From positions 2,728,001-2,792,000 of the forward strand of contig JAKSGN010000007.1 in the NCBI GenBank assembly GCA_024180945.1: a DNA stretch of 64,000 nucleotides, read 5' to 3'. This DNA comes from Macrophomina tecta (taxonomy: Eukaryota; Ascomycota; Dothideomycetes; Botryosphaeriales; Botryosphaeriaceae). Made by a program: the position numbers and the translations under genes. The stretch's first letter is position 1. Each line of letters begins with the position of its first letter. This document shows positions 55,066-64,000 of the stretch, piece after piece. Below the pieces are notes generated by a model that made no database searches, was not told where the DNA came from, and saw nothing but the letters and a program-made list of their open reading frames with translations.

Positions 55066-56844
55066 TCAAGCAAACATCTTATGCCCATCCATCCCCTTCC
55101 GCCACCTCTCACCGAACTTGATCATCGCCCAGATACATGCCGTCCCCCAGGCGAACGAAATAACTGCCAAGCCGGTAAACAGCCACCCATTCCCAATCGC
55201 TGCGATCAACGGCTCCGCCACCACGCTGCCCACGCAACTAAAGATATTCCGCACAAAGTTATTCAAGGCAATCCCATTGCTTGCCTTCTTTGGCATGAAC
55301 TCCGTCAACATGGTCGTCGCCATGGCGAAAATCAGCATGCTCCCGATGCCGAAGAAAAAATTCGCAACCATCGGCGCCAACCAAAAGACGCCCTTCTCCG
55401 CCGTCCAGCCATACCACACCAACGCGCCGGGAAAGAGCACGGCGCCCAGCCACGCGTTCTCGCGCATGCGGTCCTCGGGGTGAAACTGCAATTTCCCCGT
55501 AACGGGGTCGATGCGGTTCTTGCGGAGAGCCTCGCGGCGCATGATGCTGTCGATCCAGCGGCCGCCGAAGATGGAGGCGACGATGTAGCCGAGCGAGTTG
55601 GGGATATAGAGCAGGCCGACGATGACGGTGGCGAAGCCGTAGGGTGCGTGGCTGAAGGTGGTGGTGATGCTGATGTTAAGGATATAGAGGCAGGCGAAGG
55701 CGATGGTCGCGTACGACACGACGAGGAAGATGGCCGGAAAGCGCAGGTACAGGATGATGCGCAGGGGGTCGATGAAGCAGCGGCGGAAGACGGAGAGCCA
55801 CTTCTTCGTCGTGCGCTGCACGCTCTGCCGCGTCGAGACGCGCTGGAGGGAGGGGCGTGCTGGCGGGGAGTTGTTCGTGGTGGGCTTCTCCAGACCGCCG
55901 GCTGCGGCTTCGACTTCTTCGGAGGGGTTTGCGCCGGCGAGGGGATCGTCGTTGTTTGTGATTGCGGCTTGCTGCTCGGCTTCGGCGACCACGTTTTTCT
56001 TCCTCCGCAGGGTTTCGGGAAGCATGAAGCACATGCAGACCCAGACGACGGCACCGTAGATGACCAAGAACCATTGGGTGCTCCTCCATCCCAGTCCTTC
56101 TGCAAGCGCACCACCGACAATGGGAGCAATCAGTGGGCCACAAAGTGGGCCTAGGTAAAAGATGCCCATTGCGCGGCCACGCTCTCGCACCTCCCAGATA
56201 TCGGCAATGGTGCCACCTCCTACAGCTTGGACACTGGCCGAGGCGCCTCCGCTTAGGACCCGCATGACAATGAGCATGGATATATTGTTTGCGACAGCAG
56301 AGAGGACCCCGAATATTATGAAGAGAACGAAAGAGCTCAGGTAGATTGTGCGTCTGCCCAAAGTCTCGGAAAAGGAACTCCACCACAGCGGGAAGATGGA
56401 CATGGACAGCATGTAAAACGCAACACTCATGTTCGTGATTGTCGCTGTCGAGTTTAGATCGGCAGCAATGTCGTTAAGTGCAGGGAGGATAATGGCCGAG
56501 CCGGTTGGCGCTGCCATTGCGGCAAGTGCGACGAAGAAGGTGATGGTCCATTTGATTCTGCGGCTGTACTCGTATGGATTGGAAACTTCAGGGATAAGGC
56601 AGAGATGCGCGAGGAGACCGCGTCGCTCCTTACGCGGTATAATGGTCGGGGCTCTTGAGATAGCTGATGATTGTGTTGCTGTGGGTTGTAGCGCTGGTGG
56701 CCCCGCGTCATTGGGAGACTCGATGCCGACGTCGGATGATGCACTGCTTGAGCCACTCTTAGGGCGGTCTTCTGCAGGCTCGTGGGCCGGGCTGGCCGAA
56801 TGGGGTTTCCCCTCGAAGCCAATATCCCTCTCTTCATCCGCCAT
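55066..56844 (-). CDS. MFS multidrug exporter, DHA1 (QDR/Dtr1-like)
   Basis: Intronless 592-residue MFS protein from ATG 56844. Polar N-terminal ~90 residues, then TM1 ending GSAIILPALNDIAADLNSTA, motif A SSFSETLGRRTIYLSS, TM4 region RVLSGGASASVQAVGGGTIADIW (typical of quinidine-resistance-like exporters), and motif C FYLGPLCGPLIAPIVGG. A large cytoplasmic loop between TM6 and TM7 is Ser/Thr/Asn-rich. The second half has ERMRENAWLGA-type RMRENAWLGAVLFPGALVWY and FGIGSMLIFAMATTML. Relatives export drugs, polyamines or dityrosine. No cluster enzyme is adjacent. Confidence 0.93.
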   Translation of the reverse strand: MADEERDIGFEGKPHSASPAHEPAEDRPKSGSSSASSDVGIESPNDAGPPALQPTATQSSAISRAPTIIPRKERRGLLAHLCLIPEVSNPYEYSRRIKWTITFFVALAAMAAPTGSAIILPALNDIAADLNSTATITNMSVAFYMLSMSIFPLWWSSFSETLGRRTIYLSSFVLFIIFGVLSAVANNISMLIVMRVLSGGASASVQAVGGGTIADIWEVRERGRAMGIFYLGPLCGPLIAPIVGGALAEGLGWRSTQWFLVIYGAVVWVCMCFMLPETLRRKKNVVAEAEQQAAITNNDDPLAGANPSEEVEAAAGGLEKPTTNNSPPARPSLQRVSTRQSVQRTTKKWLSVFRRCFIDPLRIILYLRFPAIFLVVSYATIAFACLYILNISITTTFSHAPYGFATVIVGLLYIPNSLGYIVASIFGGRWIDSIMRREALRKNRIDPVTGKLQFHPEDRMRENAWLGAVLFPGALVWYGWTAEKGVFWLAPMVANFFFGIGSMLIFAMATTMLTEFMPKKASNGIALNNFVRNIFSCVGSVVAEPLIAAIGNGWLFTGLAVISFAWGTACIWAMIKFGERWRKGMDGHKMFA

Positions 56845-57787
56845 GGCTGGGGCGTTGCAGGGCCGGAGTGGCGAGTAATCTTTTTACAAAAACTTGGGCC
56901 TCGGGACTTGCCTAATGGAGACGAGGAATAGCCGATACGAGACGTTGGGCGTTGGCAAGATTCGGGGGCTCCCGAATCGCAATGGTGCCAAGAGCAGAGA
57001 GAAATGGATTTAGAGATGGGAGTGTGTCATTGGGAGAGATTAGGAAAGAGTAATACAAGTGTTCCCGTCCGTTCCATGGGATTTGTAGGCATGCAGCAGA
57101 CGGAGCAGTGGCCCGAACGGAGAGGGGTTCCGAGCAACGCCCAGATTTGTGCAGCTCCACCGCCCCTGCTCTCTCCCGGAGCCCACAAACCAAGGGCTGC
57201 AAGGAACGAATGAAAAGCGAAGGAGTCGAGTGCGCATTCTCGGTGCCGCTGGGCGCAGCAGGCGGTTTATGTGGTGCGGACATAGTGATAAAGCCGGAGC
57301 CACCTCGCGAGAAGCGGGCCAAGAGCCGGTGAGTGGGAGGCGGGATGGCAGCAGGAAATGCCGAATACCCGCCCAAAAAAGCGCGAGGTCCGAGGAGCCG
57401 CTTGATTGCGGCGCACAACAAGCAAGGCCAAGCATCGCGTATCGATAGGCTGCCGCTGCAACCTGATTGGCTGCGAAACCGGTCATCAAGGTTTCGGAGA
57501 CCAGGCCCTGAGCTTCGTTGGTGGAACCGCCTTCGTCATTGGATTTTCCACCAGCGTCATAACTCAATCCTGCAGAAGCTTCCGTCCCAGCTAATCTTTT
57601 TTGCAACCACACGCCAACCTCTGGACACCCCCTTCCTGAACATCCAAACCGCGAACCTGCGCGATCAATCCCCCCCCCCCCCCGAAGCACTCCGGCTCGT
57701 CCGCCACCACCAAACCAGCTGACAGCGACATCCAACTCCTCCCAAACACAGACCCCAAGCTTCACCGCACACAGAACGTCTTCTAAA
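56845..57787. other. Intergenic, divergent promoter region
   Basis: 943 bp between the exporter start and the methyltransferase start. Contains a 14-C run at 57670-57683. ORFs here look like chance. Confidence 0.5.
57670..57683. repeat. Poly-C tract (14 nt)
   Basis: Homopolymer about 105 bp upstream of the methyltransferase start, likely in its 5' UTR. Confidence 0.9.
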
Positions 57788-58798
57788 ATGGCCAACTCCG
57801 CCCACATCCCCGACGACGTGCCTCCCGGCCACTTCCAGGACAAGCCCACCGACGCCCGCGAGCGCCTACTCTCGCACTTTGGCAGCACCGCCGCGCGCGA
57901 GCAAGGCGCGCGCTGGGACGAGCTGTGGCAGCGCGGCGACTTCCTGCCTTGGGACAGAGGCTTCCCCAACCCGGCTCTGCACGAGCTGCTCTCCACCCAC
58001 GTCTTTCCCAACCCCGCCAAGGACATCAGCAAGGACGTGCGCCCCATGGTCCCCGCGCCCGTCGACCAGGCGACGGGCCGCAGGAGGAGGGCGCTGGTGC
58101 CCGGATGCGGCAAGGGCTATGACGTGGTGCTGCTCGCGTCCGCGGGGTACGATGCCTGGGGCCTGGAGGTGAGCGCTAGCGCCGTGGAGAAGGCGAAGGC
58201 GTGGCATGCGGAGCTTGAGGAGAAAAAGTTCCACAAGTACGAGACGATTGACGAGGAGGTTGGACGCGGATCCGCCAATTTCATGGTTGGCGACTTCTTC
58301 AGTGACGATTGGGTCAGGGAGACTGGTGGGACTGAATTTGACTTGATCTATGATTACACGGTATGCCCTTTTATGCCGCAGATCTATTATATTATATTTC
58401 TCCTTCCGTGCACAAAGCTGACAGTGTCTACCTAGTTTCTCTCTGCTCTGCCGCCGGATCTTCGTCCTGCATGGTCGCTGCGGATGTCCCAGCTGCTTTC
58501 GCACGACCCTAATGCGTCGCTCATCTGCATCGAGTTCCCCACTTACAAGCCTCCGAACACCGGCGGTCCTCCGTTTGGCCTGCCGCCCAAGGTATATGAG
58601 CAGCACCTGAGCCGCCCCGGAGACGATCTGAAATACAGCGAGGATGGCCATATTGTCGAAGAACGAGACGAGGAGACGAAAGCGGTCCCCAGAAATAAGT
58701 ATGGACTGGTCCGCATTGCACACTACCAACCGGAGCAAACCCACGAGATCGGAAAGGGCACGGATTTCGTCAGCATCTGGCGTCATCCGTCCGAGTGA
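57788..58798 (+). CDS. TPMT-family thiol/halide methyltransferase
   Basis: S-adenosylmethionine-dependent methyltransferase of the thiopurine/thiol methyltransferase family, cytosolic, 311 residues, exons 57788-58360 and 58436-58798 (75-bp intron). The N-terminal landmark ARWDELWQRGDFLPWDRGFP is diagnostic of the family. SAM motif I is ALVPGCGKGYDVVLLASAGY, followed by GLEVSASAVEKAK. Further parts are NFMVGDFFSDDW and FDLIYDYTFLSALPPDLRP. In plants and fungi such enzymes methylate bisulfide, thiols or halide ions, in sulfur detoxification or volatile formation. A loop PNTGGPPFGLPPKVYEQHL is typical of fungal members. Confidence 0.93.
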
Positions 58799-58931
58799 GG
58801 AAGCTTCTCTCCAGCGCAGATAACGCATCACCCGTCACCCGGAAGTGGATATTGGGGGGACGTGTAGCAAGCAAGAGATCGCCACAGTCTCCGGGAACTC
58901 CAGTCTTGTAACACTGTAAATAGTGCCAAGA

Positions 58932-59894
58932 TTAAGATGCCTTTCTCAAAGAATTGTAGTGTTCTCCCAGGCCGAATCCGTGCTTGTAGTATGCCAACCA
59001 CAGTTCCTTCTCTTCACCATCCGCTGGGGTTTCGCCTTCTGCACCAGGCTCGATAGTGTCCACTCTCCCATCCGAGTGGAGCACCTTAATCGTGACACCG
59101 TATGTTCTTGCCAGAGCCAGCAGCTCCAGGTGTCCGCCCCATTCCCCAGAATCCCGCACCTTGACCACGTACGAATCCAGCGGTTCTTCCATGAATGGGG
59201 CGAAGTCATCAGCATGCGACGCAATCCAATCAGCGGCTGCTTTCCGCACTACTCGATAGCCTTCCTGCTTCGCATCTATGTCGCCATTCGGTTGTTGCTC
59301 TATTATCGTCGGCGCTATCCGCGGCTTGAGGTCGAGATCTTGGCTGGCCATTTGGTCAGCAATGGCACTGTACAAACAGTGGCCGTCCGCGCGGATGATT
59401 TGTTCCTTCAACCCGCGCTTCTGGAACTGCTCGAGCAGTGCGGTGCGTTCTGCCTTGCGAAGATCGGGCATCGACTGCGCCTCCGCAGCAGCCTCCGCGG
59501 CCAATGCCTCCTGCTCTGCAGCACGACGGGCAAGGCGAGCTTTCTGGCGGTTGCCTTTCCGCTTGGGGCCTTGCGATTGTGCGTCTGCGGCTTCGGTGCC
59601 GTTCGTCGCGGGTTCGGTCGACGATATCTCGAGCTTCTCGGCCACATCAGCCAGGTCGTCCTTCTGTTCGTTCTCGCCAGGATCGAGCTCGGTGTTAGGC
59701 TCGGCGGCATCGCCAGCCTCGCCATTCAGCTCGGCGATTTCACGCTCTTGTCGCTCCTTGAGCTCGCGTTCGAGGTTGGCGCATTCGTCGTTAACGCCCT
59801 TGCGGGTCTTCTTGGTGGCGGCCTTCTTTTTCTGGGTGATGCGGGCCTGGAGATCCCGCTGCTCTTTGCGATGTCTGGCCTGCAATTCCTCCAT
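58932..59894 (-). CDS. otu2: OTU-domain deubiquitinase (Otu2/OTUD6-like)
   Basis: Cysteine protease removing ubiquitin, in OTUD6/Otu2 linked to ribosomal 40S subunits. Single exon, 320 residues from ATG 59894 (the in-frame GTG further upstream is not used). N-terminal coiled coil EELQARHRKEQRDLQARITQ and a Lys/Arg-rich stretch KRKGNRQKARLARR are as in the family. The OTU core has IIRADGHCLYSAIADQ with Asp170 and catalytic Cys173, WGGHLELLALA, and the catalytic His in GEHYNSLRKAS near residue 312. All triad residues are present. It is divergent to an SDR gene, with 300 bp between starts. Confidence 0.95.
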   Translation of the reverse strand: MEELQARHRKEQRDLQARITQKKKAATKKTRKGVNDECANLERELKERQEREIAELNGEAGDAAEPNTELDPGENEQKDDLADVAEKLEISSTEPATNGTEAADAQSQGPKRKGNRQKARLARRAAEQEALAAEAAAEAQSMPDLRKAERTALLEQFQKRGLKEQIIRADGHCLYSAIADQMASQDLDLKPRIAPTIIEQQPNGDIDAKQEGYRVVRKAAADWIASHADDFAPFMEEPLDSYVVKVRDSGEWGGHLELLALARTYGVTIKVLHSDGRVDTIEPGAEGETPADGEEKELWLAYYKHGFGLGEHYNSLRKAS

Positions 59895-60194
59895 GGCTGG
59901 CGTGGCGTGGGGCGAAAGGGATGGAGGCGGATGCAAGTGGAAAGTTTGTGGGGAGCTTGGGAAAGCAAAAGGCGAGTCAGCCACAACGAGCCAGCGAACT
60001 CCGCGGCAAGAGAGCCATCTGTGCCACAGGCGCTTCGGCGATCCATTGCCTTCCTCGGCGCCCCGCCGACTGCCTCGGCTTGCGGGTTCCCCAGATTACA
60101 ATCAGAGCTCGAGAGGAGGCGTGCATACTTAGAAGTGCCATGATCCGTCTCGGCTTCTTCTCACCTCCAGTAACCTGAACCTACCACATTCGCC

Positions 60195-61120
60195 ATGGAC
60201 CTCAACAACCTATTCAGCGTTAAGGTACACAGCACCCCACCAGCCCACCTGCAGCTCTCCGCGCGTCTCGGCCCAGCTAACGTGCAGGCCACTGCTGTCA
60301 GGGCAAAGTCGTCCTCGTCACCGGCGGCGCGAAGGGCATCGGCCGCATGATCTCCGAGGGCTTCGTCACCAACGGCGCCAAGGTCTACATCTCGTCCCGC
60401 GACGCGAAAGCGTGCGACGCCGCTGTCGCCGAGCTCAACGCCGCCGGCAAGGCCAGCGGCGGCTCCGCCCACGCCATCCCCGCCGACTTCTACAAGGAGG
60501 AGGACTGCAAGAAGCTGGCCGACGAGCTGGCCCGCCGCGAGAAGAAGCTGCATGTCCTTGTCAACAATTCCGGCTCCAATTGGGGCGCACCGTATAACGA
60601 GTACCCCGAGTCGGCGTGGGTGCGTGTGCTCACGCTGAACTTGCACCGCGTGTTCACCATTACGCAGCTGGTGACGCCGCTGATGGAGGCCGCCGCCCAG
60701 GAGGGTGACCCCGCGAGGGTGATTAATATTGGGTCGGTTGATGGATTGAGGGTGCCGGCGTTGGAGACGTTTGCGTACTCGAGCAGCAAGGCTGGCTTGC
60801 ACCATCTGAGCCGTGTGCTTGCGAACCACCTGGGAAAGAGGAATATCACGTTTGTGAAAGGCTCCTTGGTTGGCTAATTCCATACTGACATGGCAAATAG
60901 CTCCAATACCCTCGCCTGTGGCCCTTTTGAGTCAAAGATGATGGCTGCGACATTGAAAAAGTACAAGGATGTCATTGAGTCGGGAATTCCACTACACCGG
61001 ATCGGAAATCCGGAGGATGTTGCTGGCGCGTGTCTTTTCCTTTCCAGCAAGGCTGGTAGTTTCGTCAATGGTGCGACTATTGCCTTGGATGGTGGCAGTC
61101 TAGTCAACGCGAAGCTTTGA
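60195..61120 (+). CDS. Short-chain dehydrogenase/reductase (RhlG/3-oxoacyl reductase-like)
   Basis: Classical SDR of 265 residues in three exons: 60195-60224, 60302-60849 and 60901-61120 (introns of 77 and 51 bp). The first exon encodes only ten residues (MDLNNLFSVK) before GKVVLVTGGAKGIG. Other motifs: ISSRD after beta-2 (Arg suggests NADPH), NNSGSNWGAPY, NIGSVDGL with the catalytic Ser, YSSSKAGLHH with Tyr-x3-Lys, NTLACGPFESKMM, and the C-terminal SFVNGATIALDGGSL. The NSGSNWG and ACGPF..KMM features are those of fungal proteins annotated as rhamnolipid-type 3-oxoacyl-ACP reductases. The true substrate is unknown. The intron-2 donor is GTTTGT at 60850. Confidence 0.93.
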
Positions 61121-61302
61121 ATACTCTCACAGAAAGCGTAATCATGACTTATGAAAAGGAAAAATTCAGCCCAATGAGGTGAGGAAGTCGATACTGTAAC
61201 ATGCTAGTGTAACATGTATTTAAAGTACTCTGTGGTAGGAGCCCTACTCTACTTTGTAAAGGGGGAAGAGAGTATTGCCTTGAGATGGTGCGCCCAGGGT
61301 AT

Positions 61303-63423
61303 TTAGAATGCTCCTTTGATCGAGCTCCAAACATGGATTGTGTTGAAAGCCAAAGCCTTTAAGATGGTAAAACCCCCAGTTAATGCACCTGCTTCACCAA
61401 AGCGATAGAGGTTCATCAAGTCATTCGGAACCACCCATGACGTACCAAGGATCAAACAGATTCTCACAACCACATCGAGAAAGTCGATAGCCTCAGTGAA
61501 GCCAAAAACTGTCCTTTCCGCCAGAAAGAGCCTGATCACACACCTTCTGTAAAGCCAGCCGTCTGCACAATGTTGCATGACGTATTTGTCGAAGGCAGAA
61601 AAGTTTTTAGGCCTTATATCCTCGCGCACAAAAGCTGGGCTGTCGGCCTTTTCAGCATCTGGATAGCTAGGTGCTGCAGGCGGGCAGCGGAGGAACCGGA
61701 GAAGCTGCCAGCCCACAGAATCCGCAAAATAGTCAAATCCTGATGGAAGTTCAATTGCCTCCCTGTGTTGAAGCGATAGCATCTTCAGAACCTGTGGATT
61801 CGAAATCCACACAGTGCGGTTTCTCTCATCCGTGAATAGGCACTCACGGTCTAGAGCCTCCGCAGTGTGGTTGTAATGTACGAATCGACTGTAAAAAGCA
61901 GGACTGGTGACTTTTATCTCCAGGAGATTGGTGGCTTTGGCGTTGCTTGTATTTAAGGGCAGTAATTCTTGAGGCCCACCGAGTCCTGGAGCTGGAGTGT
62001 ACGATATCTTTATAGTTCCGTCTGCCTGACTCACCACGTGAGCGAGGTATCTGCGGAAGAAAGACTCCAGATCTCGTTCGATTTTAGTGGAACGTCTTCC
62101 GATGCTCGTAGGTACAACTTCTGGTCGAAAGAAAACCTGCAGGCTTCGCTTAAAGTAAAGCTTGTAGGCCTCCTTCAATATTCTTGGAAAAGTAAGAAAT
62201 CCAACCCACCACCAGCTACCGATGAAGGCCAGCACTTGGGACGCCGTAAGTAGGCTTGGATCTTTTGGTGAGTCCTCCGAGAAGATTCTGGCCACAAGCT
62301 TCGGGTGCTTTTCGGAAGAGCGGAGGACAATGTTGTTGTCAACGCGAGGGGGATCCTGGTAGAAGGGATGGACCGCTGCCAAGGAATACGAGCCCAGCCT
62401 TGAGTTAAATGGAGAAACATGGAAATCCTTGGCCCAGACGTTGGTGAATTTTGACATGTGGGACGTTCCACTGTGTTTCCGGTCGTCTTCGTTCGGAACA
62501 CCACTATTTTCGCTGCCAGTAGCTTTCAGAAGGTACATCCGCCTCTCGTCGAAAGTGTTATTGACTTCGAGAATCATCATCACAAGTTGATTTTTTTCTG
62601 AGTAGATGTACCAGAAAGAAACAGGATTGAACGAGTACCCAAAAAATTTCGGGGCAGTGACAAGGTAAGCATGATGCCACTCGTGGTCAGAAATACCCTT
62701 TCACTATTAGCGTGTATAGAGCGGACTTGACTGAGAGCATACCTGAGATCGGAGATATTGCGTCAATTTGCCATTGAGATCCAAGTTTTCGTTGCCGCGG
62801 TCAAGGTAGTCCGAGCCCTGAATGTGGAACCACCCTTTTCGGTTCGCGGGCCAAGGCTTTAGGTTATTGTCGACCGAGAGCATAGATCCATAGCGGCCAT
62901 GATGTTGTTTAGGTCCGACCGGAACGCCGGCAAGGAGATACGAATAGGCAAAGGAATGCTTTTTCGGAAACATGCGAGCGTGAGTGGTGCGACAGGGGAA
63001 GATGAGAGGCCTACAATGCTTTGTATGTTCCACATCTTCAGCCTGTTTCTGTTGCTCTTCCCTTTGGCTCTTGTAGAATACTCCGGATATTAAGAACGCT
63101 GCCACCAGGAAAGCTGATGAGATCACCGGGAGAACTGAATGCAGATAGGCGGAGAAACTGTCCAAGGAAGCCCATAGTAATGTAGCATTGCTAAGTATTA
63201 GCACAGTAACGAATAAAAGACCATCGAAAATCGCTGTTGTGTCACCAGACAGCACCCTGCCGCAGCAGATGAGCGCCCATGTGGAGTAGCAGGCGGCAAC
63301 GACATTCCATGGGAGACCGAGGAACGCCTGTATACAGCAAACAATCGTGAAAGTTACCACCAATTTGGACAGTGGCAGCCCAGAGCGAGCCGAGCTCGTG
63401 AATCTGACAGCAGCTGAAGACAT
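61303..63423 (-). CDS. DUF1365-domain membrane protein
   Basis: Exons 62743-63423 and 61303-62697 (45-bp intron, among the shortest in the window) give 691 residues. The N-terminal 110 residues hold three or four TM helices. DUF1365 begins at PLIFPCRTTHARMFPKKHSF and continues ISDHEWHHAYLVTAPKFFGY and SFNPVSFWYIYSEKNQLVMM. A further long C-terminal half has amphipathic and membrane-like segments (AFIGSWWWVGFLTFPRI). In bacteria DUF1365 genes sit beside cyclopropane-fatty-acid synthases, hinting at lipid chemistry; the fungal role is not known. The acceptor needed is AAAG at 62698, since the TAG six bases upstream would lead into a stop. Divergent to the Lys-rich gene at 63781. Confidence 0.92.
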
Positions 63424-63780
63424 ACGAGGGAGTTGGGAAGCAAGATCGAGTTGAAGCCGGAGACGTTAGATCTCCGTCGCCGGAAATGTACAGGGATTGC
63501 TGGTCTGAGCTAGTACGCTTCAGGAAAAGTGTGTTGGGGCCTTAGCGCGGCGAAGGCGGTAACAACACGGCAGAATCTGGACCCCAGCCCAACTTTTTCC
63601 TCCAGCTCATTGCGATCACTTTCGACGCGAAAGAATTTGCCGGCGCACATCGCGATTCCTCGAACCACTGCCAACCGGGGTCTCGCGGAGCAGTAATCCA
63701 TTCTTGCCAAGTATCCGATCTCGATCACAGTCCCACTTATTCGAAGCTCCCGCCGCGGCGCACGACAATTCGCCGTAGAT
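63424..63780. promoter_or_regulatory. Divergent promoter, DUF1365 gene / Lys-rich gene
   Basis: 357 bp between the two start codons. The minus ORF 63510-63938 crossing it is antisense to the Lys-rich gene and without support. Confidence 0.5.
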
Positions 63781-64000
63781 ATGGCCCCGGCTACAGCGAT
63801 CGACTCTAAGAAGCGCAAGCGCAAATCTTCCAGCAAGAACAAGGAAGACACCACCGCCACGACTGTCACCGAAGCCATTCCTGCTCCCAAGCCCGACGAA
63901 GAATCAGCTCGGAAGTCTGGCAAGAGCACGAAGCGCAAACACCACCTCGAGGAGGAAGATGATATTGAGGTCGAGAGTGAGGACGAGACGAAGAACGGAA
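63781..64000 (+). CDS. Lys-rich, probably nucleolar protein, N-terminal part
   Basis: ATG at 63781, open to the window edge (73 codons). The sequence is a basic head (DSKKRKRKSSSKNKED, a clear nuclear-localisation type), a Thr/Pro stretch, a second basic patch (GKSTKRKHHL) and an acidic run (EEEDDIEVESEDE). Alternating Lys and Glu blocks are usual at the N-termini of nucleolar DEAD-box helicases and ribosome-biogenesis factors. The functional domain lies outside the window, so the name is open. Confidence 0.7.
   Translation, partial: MAPATAIDSKKRKRKSSSKNKEDTTATTVTEAIPAPKPDEESARKSGKSTKRKHHLEEEDDIEVESEDETKNG

Noticed and set aside
54826..56154. 442-codon plus-strand ORF
   Set aside because: It lies antisense to the clear MFS exporter at 55066-56844 and has the His/Arg/Asp-rich composition of a shadow frame.

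Overview
This window comes from a filamentous ascomycete nuclear chromosome (Pezizomycotina; a Dothideomycete is plausible but cannot be proven here). The evidence is short spliceosomal introns (about 45-110 bp, GT..AG, CTAAC/CTGAC-like branch sites), Zn2Cys6 transcription factors, a WSC-domain wall protein, a HET-domain relic, and tRNA genes with short introns. I worked out exon structures by hand, choosing splice sites that keep the frame and restore family-like protein sequence. Most gene models sum to an exact multiple of three.

Layout. 1-8 kb holds three membrane transporters on the minus strand: a truncated anion/cation symporter, a DHA1 drug exporter and a Mae1-type malate transporter. 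8-23.7 kb is gene-poor, with a small secreted NIS1-like protein whose frame is disturbed, two intron-containing tRNA genes (Met-CAT and Val-AAC), a 78-residue glycine-rich protein and a WSC-domain membrane protein. 23.7-33 kb holds a large unrecognised protein, a 59-residue zinc-ribbon protein, a secreted type-B carboxylesterase and two weak candidate genes.

33-46 kb looks like a co-inherited metabolic cluster: a cupin and a fumarylacetoacetase-like hydrolase in divergent orientation, a Zn2Cys6 regulator, an amidohydrolase of the deaminase/chlorohydrolase type, a short-chain dehydrogenase, a second Zn2Cys6 regulator and a divergent DHA2-type exporter. The fumarylacetoacetase paralog keeps its metal ligands but has Asn where the catalytic His of animal FAH lies. 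No homogentisate dioxygenase or maleylacetoacetate isomerase is nearby, so a pathway other than tyrosine breakdown is likely. The substrate is unknown.

46-51 kb is a carbohydrate pair: a 13-exon sugar transporter and a transaldolase transcribed divergently, with an 11-bp inverted repeat and a 19-bp direct repeat in the shared upstream DNA. 51-54 kb has a bHLH factor, a doubtful ORF and a broken HET-domain gene. 55-64 kb looks like ordinary core genome: a DHA1/QDR-type exporter, a TPMT-like methyltransferase, an OTU deubiquitinase, an SDR, a DUF1365 membrane protein and the start of a Lys-rich, probably nucleolar protein.

Six transporters in 64 kb, with paired enzymes and regulators, suggest an accessory catabolic/export region beside core genes. 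Coordinates of genes include the stop codon.
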